Assembly (NCBI RefSeq): GCF_000271845.1
Contig: NZ_JH719395.1
Location: 2,015,287-2,079,286, forward strand
Source of the DNA: Rhizobium leguminosarum bv. trifolii WSM2297
GTDB taxonomy: Bacteria; Pseudomonadota; Alphaproteobacteria; Rhizobiales; Rhizobiaceae
Direction: 5' to 3'
Length of the DNA stretch: 64,000 bases
A program made the position numbers and the translations under genes. The notes below the pieces were generated by a model. That model was not told the origin of the DNA. It searched no databases and saw nothing but the letters and a program-made list of their open reading frames with translations. Shown one piece after another: positions 1 through 7,635 of this stretch. Each line of letters starts with the position of its first letter. Position 1 is the first letter of the stretch.

Positions 1-29
1 ACCTATTCCTGTACGGGCGCTTTGTCGCG

Positions 30-59
30 CGAGCCCCGGGATGGCCATCCCGGGGCTCG
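30..59. repeat. Perfect 30-bp palindrome
   Basis: The 30 bases are exactly self-complementary around position 44/45, with a GC-rich arm starting CGAGCCCCGGGATGG. It has no T-run on either side, so it is not a standard terminator. It could be a cruciform-forming intergenic element or the stem end of a repeat family. Confidence 0.8.
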
Positions 60-100
60 ATCCCAGCTTCCCCTGCAGTAAAGCATAGATTTGAGAGACA

Positions 101-226
101 ATTCCTGTGCCCGTCACAGGAATCCAGTGCGCCCAAGTCCTTGGGCGCGAGAGACTGTTTCAAGGCTCCAATGGATTCATTCACCGCGCCGACGCGCGGT
201 GGCTGGATACCTGTGACGAGCACAGG
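101..226. repeat. Mosaic of short inverted repeats
   Basis: Three hairpins follow one another. ATTCCTGTG at 101-109 pairs with CACAGGAAT at 115-123. GCGCCCAAG at 129-137 pairs with CTTGGGCGC at 140-148. CCTGTG at 210-215 pairs with CACAGG at 221-226, a partial copy of the first. Such tandem palindromes are typical of rhizobial intergenic mosaic elements; the exact family name is an inference. Confidence 0.65.
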
Positions 227-449
227 AATGACGGAGGAGAACGAGGAGCCCCCACCAACCTCCCCATGAGGGGGCATTGACGAGGCGAGCCCCCGGCCGA
301 GCAGGGGGGCTGGCGCAGCACACACCTCCTCCCACCCGCGCGCCCACATATTTTTCCTGCGATGCGACTCGCCCTTCCCTTCCGCCGCAATAGCTTCACA
401 ATCAACCGACAGAAAGTGCATCCGGGAAACGACAACTAGGGAATGAAAC

Positions 450-1193
450 ATGGCGCCGATTCTCTCCAAGACTATTCTGATGACTGCCCTTCTGGCCCTG
501 CCGCTTGGCGGCGCAGCGCCTGTATGGGCGCAAGAGGCAAAGCCGCGCGAGGCGGTGATTTCGGTGACGGGCGATGGCGAATCGGCGGTCGCGCCCGATA
601 TGGCCGTCGTCAATCTCGCCGTCGTCAAGCAGGCGAAGACCGCCCGCGAAGCGCTCGACGAGAACAACAAGGCGATGAACGAGGTGCTGAAGGCGCTGAA
701 GGACGGCGGCATTGCCGAGCGTGATCTGCAGACCTCCGGCTTTTCCATCCAGCCGCAATATAATTATCCGCAGCCTGTCGATGGTCAGCAGCAGCAGCCG
801 CAGCTGATCGGCTACCAGACCATCAATTCCATCACCATCAGGCTGCGCGATCTCGCCAAGCTCGGCCAGGTAATCGATCAGTCCGTCACCCTCGGCATCA
901 ACCAGGGCGGCGACATCCAGTTCACCAACGACAAGCCGGAAGCAGCCCTTGAAGAGGCGCGCAAGAATGCCGTTGCCGAGGCGGTGAAGAAGGCGAAGAC
1001 GCTGAGCGAAGCGGCCGGCGTCAAGCTTGGCCGCATCATCGAGATCAACGAGAATGTGCCCCGCCCGATGCCGCAGCCCACCTATCGCGCCACGATGATG
1101 AAGGAGGCGTCGGATGCAGCCGTTCCCGTCCAGAGCGGCGAGAACAATTACAATGTCAGCGTCACCGTGACTTTTGCGATTGAGCAAGAATGA
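450..1193 (+). CDS. SIMPL (DUF541) domain periplasmic protein
   Basis: The 247-residue product has a signal peptide (residues 1-27, cleavage likely after VWA) and then one SIMPL/DUF541 domain covering almost the whole mature protein. The domain starts with the typical ISVTGDGE strand and contains the QPQYNYPQ segment and a C-terminal beta strand VSVTVTFAIEQE. Family members are periplasmic or outer-membrane associated and have been linked to oxidative stress and oligomer formation; no enzymatic activity is established. The ATG is preceded by AGGGA at good spacing. The gene stands alone between repeat-rich spacers and reads away from the minus-strand genes that follow, so it is probably monocistronic. 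Confidence 0.85.
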   Translation: MAPILSKTILMTALLALPLGGAAPVWAQEAKPREAVISVTGDGESAVAPDMAVVNLAVVKQAKTAREALDENNKAMNEVLKALKDGGIAERDLQTSGFSIQPQYNYPQPVDGQQQQPQLIGYQTINSITIRLRDLAKLGQVIDQSVTLGINQGGDIQFTNDKPEAALEEARKNAVAEAVKKAKTLSEAAGVKLGRIIEINENVPRPMPQPTYRATMMKEASDAAVPVQSGENNYNVSVTVTFAIEQE

Positions 1194-1197
1194 GGGT

Positions 1198-1223
1198 GCC
1201 GCGTGTCTTTGAGGACGCGCGGC
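1198..1223 (+). terminator. Possible terminator hairpin after SIMPL gene
   Basis: GCCGCGTGTC at 1198-1207 pairs with GACGCGCGGC at 1214-1223 (one G-T wobble), five bases after the stop codon of the SIMPL gene. There is no clear T-run, so an intrinsic terminator role is uncertain. Confidence 0.35.
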
Positions 1224-1309
1224 GCTCAGATGGGCTTGTGGTGGGAGCATCGGCCTCTGGGCGAAGGGAGATAGAGGCAACCTCTCCGTCCCTCGCCAGC
1301 CACTCGTAG

Positions 1310-1395
1310 GGCACGTCCCCTCGCCCCGTAAACGGGGGTCCGAAGGACGGGTCGAGACCCGTGGCTCGACCCCGGTCAGGTTAGGGTGAGGGGCA
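1310..1395. repeat. Half RIME-like element with an internal insertion
   Basis: GGCACGTCCCCTCGCCCCGT at the left and TTAGGGTGAGGGGCA at the right match one end of the two complete 138-bp elements at 17783-17920 and 32011-32148. Between the two arms the usual short loop is replaced by about 40 bases (from 1338 to 1380) that contain their own inverted repeats. The other half of the element is absent. This fills most of the 359-base gap between genes. Confidence 0.6.
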
Positions 1396-1470
1396 GCCGT
1401 GCGGTCGAATCGGTGTTATGGCACAGGGCGAAGACGACTCAGGGAAGAGCGCAAGACCCACAAAAAGAAA

Positions 1471-1508
1471 ACCGCCCTTGCCGATCCGGGGAGACTGGCA
1501 AAGGCGGT
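1471..1508 (-). terminator. Rho-independent terminator
   Basis: On the minus strand ACCGCCTTTGCC pairs with GGCAAGGGCGGT with one mismatch and is followed by a T-rich tract (TTTTCTTTTTG). It lies 45 bases past the stop codon of the secreted-protein gene at 1553-1921 and reads in the same direction. Confidence 0.7.
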
Positions 1509-1552
1509 TCTGGCCGCCGCATCGGGGAGACGAGGCGGTATTCTGCTTGATA

Positions 1553-1921
1553 TCAGCGGCGCATCGCCGGGCAGCCGCGGACGTTGGCGAAGGTCATTTC
1601 GCTGGGGCCGCGGCGGGTCCAGCCCTGGACGATGACGCGGCGGGGCGTGATGTCGACGACGCGGGCGCGGCGGAAGCCGTAGTCGCGGGCCATATCTTCG
1701 GCCATACGCGGATCGCAGCCGCGCGGCCGGCGGTCGAAGCCCGGACGCTCGTAACCAGGACGCTCGTAACCCGGAGGCGGACGGCGGTAGTCGCGCGGCG
1801 CGTCACGGTCCTGATCGCCGATAATGATATTCAACTGCGCGGCGGCAGGCGCCACCGTGCCGGCAAGGGTGCCGGCGCTCAGCATGACGGCAAGACCCGC
1901 CTTTGCCAGAAACTGCATCAT
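1553..1921 (-). CDS. Small secreted protein with two conserved cysteines
   Basis: The 122-residue product has a signal peptide (about residues 1-28, ending APAAA) and a basic mature part. Residues 44-68 are a proline/arginine-rich linker with the repeat YERPG-YERPG. The C-terminal part carries Cys69 and Cys117 in the contexts RGCDP and FANVRGCP. The next gene downstream in coordinate, 2097-2402, encodes a paralogue with the same C-terminal pattern, so the two cysteines probably form a disulfide in the periplasm. I recognise no named function. A terminator follows the gene, and it is likely a single-gene unit. Confidence 0.75.
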   Translation of the reverse strand: MMQFLAKAGLAVMLSAGTLAGTVAPAAAQLNIIIGDQDRDAPRDYRRPPPGYERPGYERPGFDRRPRGCDPRMAEDMARDYGFRRARVVDITPRRVIVQGWTRRGPSEMTFANVRGCPAMRR

Positions 1922-2059
1922 CGAAAAACCTTTCGTTCAAAGTCGGTCCGGCCGAGCCGTCCGTCCTATTACCCCGCATGCCGCTGAAGCGTTATTTGGG
2001 AATCACTCATACGGGTTAGAGAAGAGACGGCTGAAAGTGGCGCCGTCAAGGCAAAAGCG

Positions 2060-2090
2060 GCCGGCAAGCACCGCTTCGGCGCCTGCCGGC
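2060..2090 (-). terminator. Probable terminator hairpin
   Basis: On the minus strand GCCGGCA and TGCCGGC form a stem a few bases past the stop codon of the gene at 2097-2402, followed by CGCTTTTGCC. The T-run is short, so the call is moderate. Confidence 0.45.
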
Positions 2091-2096
2091 AGGCCC

Positions 2097-2402
2097 TCAG
2101 CGCCGGATCAGCGGGCAGCCGCGGACATTGGCGAAGGTGATCCTGTCCCAGCCGCGACGGTCGCGCCCGGCAACGACGACGACGCGCGGCGACATGTGGG
2201 TGATATGGGCTCTGCGCAGGCCGAAATCACGTGCCTTGTTCACGGCATGGATCGGCGAGCAGCCGCGGATCGGGCGATGGTATTGTGCCTCGATGACGAA
2301 GTTCGTCTGCGGCCCCGCGGCTGCCGCCGTGGAGAAAGTGGCCGGGATGGAGCAGAGAGCAAGCAATGCAGCAAGCGAGGCCTTGGCGAGGAAATGTGTC
2401 AT
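2097..2402 (-). CDS. Small secreted protein, paralogue of 1553-1921
   Basis: Starting at the ATG at 2402, the product is 101 residues: a signal peptide (about 1-28) and a mature part with Cys48 (RGCSP) and Cys96 (NVRGCP). The C-terminal half matches the neighbour at 1553-1921 position by position (ARDFG-RRA, SPR-VVV, RRG, TFANVRGCP, ending in two arginines), but the proline-rich linker is missing. The open frame extends further upstream to 2501, yet the ATG at 2402 puts a normal signal peptide at the N-terminus. The two genes look like a tandem duplication. The function is unknown. Confidence 0.75.
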   Translation of the reverse strand: MTHFLAKASLAALLALCSIPATFSTAAAAGPQTNFVIEAQYHRPIRGCSPIHAVNKARDFGLRRAHITHMSPRVVVVAGRDRRGWDRITFANVRGCPLIRR

Positions 2403-2519
2403 GGAATGTCTCCGTCGGTTGGTAGGCTCTCCCTTCAGGGATTGCCTCGACAGTAACCACCACAAGCTGAATGGTGTTCGAACCGCACATTCAGTTTGCA
2501 TTCACAAGGATTAATCCTT

Positions 2520-2942
2520 TCACGGGCTAAGATGCAGGACGATTTCGCGCCGGTGCGGGCGATCGCGATGTTCGAAGAGATAGAGGCTCTGCCAGGTGCC
2601 GAGCATCAGCCGGCCGCGGGCGACGGGAATACCGATCGATATCTGCGTCAGCGCCGCCTTGATATGCGCCGGCATGTCATCCGGCCCCTCGGCCCGATGC
2701 ACGACCCAGCCCATCGATGGATCGGAGGCCGGCGGCACGAGGCGGCGGAAAAAGGAAAGAAGGTCGGTTTGCACGTCGGGGTCGGCATTTTCCTGAATCA
2801 GCAGCGAACAGGATGTGTGGCGCACGAAGACAGTGAGAAGCCCCTCCTCCCGCCCCGAGGCGCTGACGAAAGCGTCCGCCTGATCGGTGAATTCGTAGAG
2901 GCCCTGTCCGCGTGTGGACAGGGTCAGGATCATCTGGGGCAA
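2520..2942 (-). CDS. YjbQ family (UPF0047) protein
   Basis: This is a YjbQ/UPF0047 protein of 140 residues when started at the TTG at 2942, which sits behind a GGGAG sequence and gives the usual family length; the frame stays open up to 3023. Typical segments are RHTSCSLLIQENADPDV, WVVHRAEGPDDMPAHIKAAL and the final strand near HRREIVLHLSP. The fold is compact beta, and some members have weak thiamine-phosphate synthase activity, although the physiological role is not settled. The DUF1428 gene lies upstream on the same strand with a gap of about 90 bases, so co-transcription is possible. Confidence 0.85.
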   Translation of the reverse strand: MPQMILTLSTRGQGLYEFTDQADAFVSASGREEGLLTVFVRHTSCSLLIQENADPDVQTDLLSFFRRLVPPASDPSMGWVVHRAEGPDDMPAHIKAALTQISIGIPVARGRLMLGTWQSLYLFEHRDRPHRREIVLHLSP

Positions 2943-3035
2943 GGCGCTCTCCCGTCTCGAAATGAATTCTGGCGACGTGACGCACCACTGGCGGCCAGTC
3001 AAGCTCGCCCGGGCAAAAGTCAAGCTCGCCCAAGC

Positions 3036-3389
3036 TCAGAGTTTGATCAGCGTCTCGAAGCCGCCATAGATCATCCGCTTGCCGTCGAAGGGCATCTGCC
3101 ATTGGTCGCCCTTGAGCCTCGGGTCGGCCATCACCTTGGCGTTGATATCGTCGCGCTCCTGCCGCGACCGGTAGACGATCCAGGCAAACACCACCACCTC
3201 GTCCTCCTTGGCCTGCACGGCGCGGGGAAAGGAGGTCTGCTCGCCATAGGGCACGTCGTCGCCGAGGCATTCGACATATTCGAGCGCACCATATTCCTTC
3301 CAGATCGAGCCGGCGAAGGTCGAGAACTTCTTATAGGCTTCGATATTCTCCTTCGGCACCGCCACGATGAAACCGTCGATATAGGACAT
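3036..3389 (-). CDS. DUF1428 family protein
   Basis: The 117-residue product starts at the ATG at 3389, behind a very strong Shine-Dalgarno sequence (GGAGGAGGAG). It opens with MSYIDGFIVAVP and contains YVECLGDDVP and WIVYRSRQERD, which are typical of DUF1428, a ferredoxin-like alpha/beta-barrel family found across proteobacteria. No reaction is known for the family. The open frame upstream of 3389 has no start with a ribosome binding site. It is followed by the YjbQ gene on the same strand. Confidence 0.85.
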   Translation of the reverse strand: MSYIDGFIVAVPKENIEAYKKFSTFAGSIWKEYGALEYVECLGDDVPYGEQTSFPRAVQAKEDEVVVFAWIVYRSRQERDDINAKVMADPRLKGDQWQMPFDGKRMIYGGFETLIKL

Positions 3390-3473
3390 AACGCTGCTCC
3401 TCCTCCACACTGTCGCGTTGACGGGAGAGATAGGAGGCCGGCCGGGCAGGTCCAGGGCAGCTGACAGAGGCAA

Positions 3474-4070
3474 TCACGGCCCATTGACCAGCTTGAGGAT
3501 GAGCTGCTGGATATTGCCGCCGTCGCCCATTTCCACCTTGTCGAAGTCGCGGCCGCGCTGGCGCTGCTTCGCCGAGATCTCGCCGAGGCGCTGCGTCAGT
3601 TCGATCCGGATCTTCTTGCAATCGGGGTCATCGGCAACGGTGAGGCCGATGCTCATCACCTCGATTTCCCTAACCATCTCCTTGATCGTATCGCCATGCA
3701 CCCGCTCATGCGCCGCGACGCCTGCGATGAAACTCTCCCAACTGCTGCCAACGGCGGCCGGCAGCGCTGCCGAGGCTTTCGGCAGCGTATAGGTGATGAT
3801 CAGCTTCGGCCGGTTGGTCGTGATGACGCAGGCCTTACCCTGCACTTCGTATTTCCGGGTCCAGGTCAGCTTGAACGTCGTATGCGCGATCACCCGGCCG
3901 ATGCCGACCTGAGGTCCCCGCGCGCCGATCGACTCGTAGAGCTCGGCGCCTGACTTGCCTGATATCGAATAGGGCCGCACCTCTTCCACCGCCTGCCATT
4001 CGGCCAGCGCCACAGCCGGCGCTAGGGAGAAAATCGCCGCAATTGCACAGGGCAGAAAAGATTTCGTCAC
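3474..4070 (-). CDS. Secreted DUF922 protein with HExxH zinc motif
   Basis: The 198-residue product has a signal peptide (residues 1-23, ending VALA) and a DUF922 domain. His121-Glu122-x-x-His125 (HERVH) is a zinc-metalloprotease motif, and DUF922 proteins are predicted periplasmic zinc-dependent proteases. Cys81 and Cys155 could form a disulfide. The C-terminal helix is highly charged. Translation appears to start at a GTG at 4070. The gene is separated from the MFS gene upstream by 85 bases and from the DUF1428 gene by a similar gap. Proteolytic activity is inferred from the motif only. Confidence 0.8.
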   Translation of the reverse strand: MTKSFLPCAIAAIFSLAPAVALAEWQAVEEVRPYSISGKSGAELYESIGARGPQVGIGRVIAHTTFKLTWTRKYEVQGKACVITTNRPKLIITYTLPKASAALPAAVGSSWESFIAGVAAHERVHGDTIKEMVREIEVMSIGLTVADDPDCKKIRIELTQRLGEISAKQRQRGRDFDKVEMGDGGNIQQLILKLVNGP

Positions 4071-4155
4071 GAGCGGCCCCCGCCGAATGATGGTTGGCGC
4101 GGACCCTAACGGGACCGCCTGCCACTTTCAATGCAGCTGAGCGCGCCGTGTCGCT

Positions 4156-5376
4156 TCAGCCCTGCAGCGTCTTGACCTTGGTGAGATCGGGGAAGAGCCG
4201 CATCCACAGCAGCACGACGGCGATTGTGCCGAGCCCCCCGACGAGGCCGGTGGCGACCGGCCCGAGGACGGCCGCCATCATGCCGGATTCGAATTCGCCG
4301 AGCTGGTTGGAGGTGCCGATGAACAGCGAATTGACGGCGCTGACGCGGCCACGCATCTCATCCGGCGTCAAAAGCTGCACCAGCGAGCTGCGCACGACGA
4401 CGCTCACCGTATCCGACGCGCCGACCACAAGCAGCGCTACGACGGAAAGCGCGATATTGGTGGAGAGCGAGAAGACGATGGTGGCGAGGCCGAACACGGC
4501 GACGGCGGCAAGCATCTTACGCCCGACATTGCTCTCGAGCGGCCGGCGGGCAAGCACGATCGACATGGCAAGCGCGCCGATCGCCGGTGCGGCGCGCAGG
4601 AAGCCCAGTCCCCAGGGGCCGGCATGCAGAATATCACGGGCAAACATCGGCAACAGCGCGGTGGCGCCGCCGAGCAGCACCGCGAAGAGATCGAGCGAGA
4701 TCGTGCCGAGCATCACCGGCCGGCTGCGGATGAAGGAGACGCCGGCAAAGACCGAGGCGAGTGTGACCGGCTCGCGTTTGGCTGGCGCCCATTGCATATG
4801 GATCGAGATGACGTTGAAGCTTGCAACGGCAAAGAGCAGCGCGGCAACAGCAAAGGGCGCAACCGGGTTCAACCCGTAGAGCAAGCCGCCGAGCGAGGGA
4901 CCGATGATCAGCGCCGTCTGCATCAGCGACGTCGAGGTTGCGACCGCCTTCTGCAGCATCGAAGCCGGCACGATGTTCGGCAGCAGCGCTGCCATGGTCG
5001 GCCGCTCGAAGGCAACGACGGCGCCGAGCACGGTGACGGCGGCAAGGATGCCGGCCGGCGTCAGCCATTGCTGCCAGGTGGCAACCGCCAGCACCAGCGC
5101 CGTCACCGCCTCGATCAGCTGGCAGATAAGGCCGATGCGCCGGCGGTCGAACCGGTCGGCGACATGGCCGACGACGAAGGTCAGCACCGCCATCGGCAGG
5201 AACTGGCAGAGGCCGACGAGACCGAGCGCAAATGCGCTGTGCGTCTGGTCGTAGATCATCCAGCCCATGGCGATGCCGATGGACTGGAAGGCAAGTGAGG
5301 AAAAGACGCGGGAGGCAGCGAAGTTCAGATAGCCGGGGTGGCGAAGAACGCTCCGCTGGCCTTGGGATATGTCCAT
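4156..5376 (-). CDS. MFS exporter, EntS-like (MFS_3)
   Basis: The 406-residue membrane protein has 11-12 hydrophobic segments and the MFS loop signature HVADRFDRRRIG between helices 2 and 3. The N-terminus (SVLRHPGYLNFAASRVFSSLAFQ) and the loop MRGRVSAVNSLFIGTSNQLGEFESG are typical of the MFS_3 group that contains the enterobactin exporter EntS and many drug exporters. The substrate cannot be read from the sequence. The nearby minus-strand Crp/Fnr regulator at 5534-6274 lies 157 bases upstream and might control it, but no operator was identified. Confidence 0.85.
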   Translation of the reverse strand: MDISQGQRSVLRHPGYLNFAASRVFSSLAFQSIGIAMGWMIYDQTHSAFALGLVGLCQFLPMAVLTFVVGHVADRFDRRRIGLICQLIEAVTALVLAVATWQQWLTPAGILAAVTVLGAVVAFERPTMAALLPNIVPASMLQKAVATSTSLMQTALIIGPSLGGLLYGLNPVAPFAVAALLFAVASFNVISIHMQWAPAKREPVTLASVFAGVSFIRSRPVMLGTISLDLFAVLLGGATALLPMFARDILHAGPWGLGFLRAAPAIGALAMSIVLARRPLESNVGRKMLAAVAVFGLATIVFSLSTNIALSVVALLVVGASDTVSVVVRSSLVQLLTPDEMRGRVSAVNSLFIGTSNQLGEFESGMMAAVLGPVATGLVGGLGTIAVVLLWMRLFPDLTKVKTLQG

Positions 5377-5533
5377 TTTGCGATGTCACCGGCCGACATG
5401 GGAGGCTGCGGCCTTCAGGAGGTTTCCGTGAATGTCAGAGCGGTGTTCTGCCCAGATGGAGGCTTTGTCAATTGGAATGAACCGATGTCACCGGATTATG
5501 CATGCGAAGCGGGCCGTGATCTGCGGGAAGCGC

Positions 5534-6274
5534 TTAGCGCGGCTCCTTGATGATGTTCAGATAGGCGGGGTCGAATTCGGCAATTTCCTGTAGCCGCTCC
5601 CAGTCGACGATGGTGATCGTCCGGTTCTCCCAGGTGAAAACCCCCTCGCGCCTCAGCGCCTGCAGCGTCTTGTTCAGATGGACCACGGAAACGCCGAGCA
5701 CGTCGGCCATCTCGATCTGTGTCAACGGAAACTGGAAGCTTGCGCCCTTCGTCCGCTTGACGACCTGCAGGCGCACGAAAAGCTCGCAGACGAGGTGGGC
5801 GATATGGGCGCGTTTGGAGCGTCGGCCCATGGCGACGATCCACTCCCGGTGAATGGCGCCATCGACCAGCGTATCGAGCCAGAGCAGCCGCGTCAGATGC
5901 GGCATGCGCTCGGTGATCGCCCTGAGATCGCCGTGGTCGGCGAAGGCGACATGGCAGGACGACAGCGCGACAATGCCATGATCCATTTTCTTGACGGGAA
6001 AGGCATGCAGGTCGACGAAATCGCCGGCGACATGCAGCGCGGTGATCTGGCGGCTGCCATCGGCCATGACCTTGTAGCGCGCCGCAAAACCATCGAGCAG
6101 CAGCGTACTGTAGGGCGGGCGGCTGCCTTCGAGGACGATATCCTCTCCGGCAGCGAACTGCCTGTCCTTGACCAGGATCGACCTGAGAAGGTTCTCCTCC
6201 TCCGCCGAAACCACATCGCGGCTTCCAAGATTGAGCAGCAGGGCTTCAATCACGGGCTTGTCCGCCGATAGCAC
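5534..6274 (-). CDS. Crp/Fnr family transcriptional regulator
   Basis: The 246-residue protein has an N-terminal cyclic-nucleotide-binding-like beta barrel (about residues 25-140, including YSTLLLDGFAARYK and ITALHVAGDFVDLHAFP) and a C-terminal Crp-type winged helix (about 160-225, with TQIEMADVLGVSVVHLNKTLQ as the recognition region). No N-terminal cysteine cluster of the FNR type is seen, so oxygen sensing through an iron-sulfur cluster is unlikely. The start appears to be a GTG without a clear ribosome binding site. Family members in rhizobia are numerous and the signal is unknown. Confidence 0.85.
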   Translation of the reverse strand: MLSADKPVIEALLLNLGSRDVVSAEEENLLRSILVKDRQFAAGEDIVLEGSRPPYSTLLLDGFAARYKVMADGSRQITALHVAGDFVDLHAFPVKKMDHGIVALSSCHVAFADHGDLRAITERMPHLTRLLWLDTLVDGAIHREWIVAMGRRSKRAHIAHLVCELFVRLQVVKRTKGASFQFPLTQIEMADVLGVSVVHLNKTLQALRREGVFTWENRTITIVDWERLQEIAEFDPAYLNIIKEPR

Positions 6275-6382
6275 AAGAAGAGAACATGACGATGCGACCT
6301 GTATTTTCTATAAGAATCAATGCCTAGCCTCGGGAACAATTGTCTTCATCTGTGATTTCCCCTGTGACGCACAGGAAAAAAC

Positions 6383-6628
6383 ATGGCACGCTACTTTTTC
6401 GATCTGCATAACGGCGAAGGTCCGACACGCGACGAGCACGGCACCGAGCTCCGATCGCGCGAGGATATTCCGAAGGAAGTGACCCGCATCCTGCTGGATG
6501 TGGCCCGTGACGAGCTGCCCGCAGGCGATCGCACCATCATCGCCGTCACTGTCCGCAACGAAAGCGGCGATCCGGTTACGGTTGCCAGCCTCGTCTTCAA
6601 CAATGAATGGCTCGACGTCTGGCGTTAG
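6383..6628 (+). CDS. DUF6894-like small protein
   Basis: The 81-residue product opens with MARYFFDLHNGEG and the acidic residues expected of the small DUF6894-type family that is abundant in rhizobia. It contains the segments GTELRSREDI and a C-terminal beta hairpin ending SLVFNNEWLDVWR. The ATG lies behind AGGAAAAA. The function is unknown. A relative is encoded on the opposite strand at 6794-7027, with a repeat element between them, so the two genes converge. Confidence 0.75.
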   Translation: MARYFFDLHNGEGPTRDEHGTELRSREDIPKEVTRILLDVARDELPAGDRTIIAVTVRNESGDPVTVASLVFNNEWLDVWR

Positions 6629-6636
6629 GTGTCGGG

Positions 6637-6698
6637 TCCTTGTTTTCCACATGTCGTTACCGCAAAACCGCTGCACGGTTTTGCGCGACATGCTTTAA
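6637..6698. repeat. Dispersed intergenic repeat, copy 1
   Basis: The segment CATGTCGTTACCGCAAAACC and the downstream GGTTTTGCGCGACATG form an imperfect palindrome. A second copy in reverse orientation lies at 10194-10269, and a 22-base remnant lies at 57929-57950. The shared core is the pairing of GCAAAAC with GTTTTGC flanked by CATGTCG and CGACATG. This is a common rhizobial intergenic repeat. Confidence 0.75.
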
Positions 6699-6793
6699 GA
6701 CCCACCTTCATAGCCGACAATTAAATTTGACACAGTCGCCCGGATTGCTCTCGGTCGATCGACAGCCATTCATCAATCAGCGCGACGATCCGG

Positions 6794-7027
6794 CTATTTG
6801 GCGATTTCTTCGAGAATCAGCCGGATTTCCGCCAATGGGCGCCGGTTTTCATCGAAGAGTTCCACCGACATCATATTCAAGGGTGCCGTCGGCAGGCCCT
6901 CGGCGGCCATCTCCGCCAGCACGCGTCGCGCTTCGGCTTTCGCGGCCTCGACGGATTCGAACTCATATCCCGTCTCGGTCGCCCCGACGCCATCACGATC
7001 GAAGAGCTGGAAGTAGAATTTCGGCAC
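6794..7027 (-). CDS. DUF6894-like small protein
   Basis: The 77-residue product begins MPKFYFQLFDRDG, matching the N-terminal pattern of the protein at 6383-6628, then has an alanine-rich helix (VEAAKAEARRVLAEMAAEG) and a final strand VELFDENRRPLAEIRLILEEI. Translation starts at GTG behind GGGGGATG. It is a second member of the same small family, arranged convergently with the first. No function is known. Confidence 0.75.
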   Translation of the reverse strand: MPKFYFQLFDRDGVGATETGYEFESVEAAKAEARRVLAEMAAEGLPTAPLNMMSVELFDENRRPLAEIRLILEEIAK

Positions 7028-7145
7028 GACACATCCCCCGCTAGATCAGCCCTAACGATCCCGCGGGCAACATGTTCCCGCGGACAGCATGCCCGCTGGG
7101 CCGCATGCTCCGCCAGACAGTATCTCTTTCGAATCCGTGCGATCG

Positions 7146-7544
7146 TCAGAAGGTGCCGGCCTCCGGCGAGGCCATTTCCTCGATGCCGTCGACGCGGTTG
7201 GGATAGAAGGCGAGATGGTCCTTGATGCTGCTGACCGCGGCATTCGGCGACTCGTAGGTCCAGACGGCATTTTCCGAGCGCTCGCCGCCCGGAATAATGC
7301 TGTAATAGGCGGCGTCGCCCTTATAGGGGCAATGGCTGGTATGGTCGGTGCGCTGAAGCAGCGACATGTCGACATCCCGCCGCGGAATATACTGCACCGG
7401 CGGATAGGAGGCCTCGCAAAGCGTCAGCGCATCGTGGCTATCGGCAATCACCTTGCCGCCGAGCGTGACGACGACGCGGGAGGGATTGTGCTCGATAGTG
7501 ATCGGATGGTCGGGCCCCGGGATCTTGATCGTCTTATCTGACAT
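7146..7544 (-). CDS. DUF427 domain protein
   Basis: The 132-residue protein is a single DUF427 domain. It shows the usual order: HPITIEHNPSRVVVTLGGKVIADS, then SYPPVQYIPRRDVDMSLL, then HCPYKGDAAYYSI. The family folds as a small beta barrel and is widespread in actinobacteria and proteobacteria; no activity is established. It stands alone between the DUF6894 gene and the B3/B4 gene, all on the minus strand, with gaps of about 100 bases. Confidence 0.85.
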   Translation of the reverse strand: MSDKTIKIPGPDHPITIEHNPSRVVVTLGGKVIADSHDALTLCEASYPPVQYIPRRDVDMSLLQRTDHTSHCPYKGDAAYYSIIPGGERSENAVWTYESPNAAVSSIKDHLAFYPNRVDGIEEMASPEAGTF

Positions 7545-7635
7545 GCGCTTCGTCTCCAGGAAAATAGCGATCCCGTGGAGATAGGGTCGGCAGGCGGCCC
7601 GTCCAAGGCCTCAGGCGCCGCCTTCCGCTTATGCG

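Larger units (their letters stand above)
1..449. other. Repeat-rich intergenic region, no gene seen
   Basis: No convincing coding frame is present in either direction; the open frames here are short, proline/arginine rich and lack ribosome binding sites. The stretch is made of short inverted repeats of the kind scattered between genes in Rhizobium, listed separately. A Shine-Dalgarno-like AGGGA just before 450 belongs to the next gene. Confidence 0.6.

Noticed and set aside
402..1280. 292-codon minus-strand frame
   Set aside because: It is the mirror of the SIMPL gene, which has a signal peptide and ribosome binding site.
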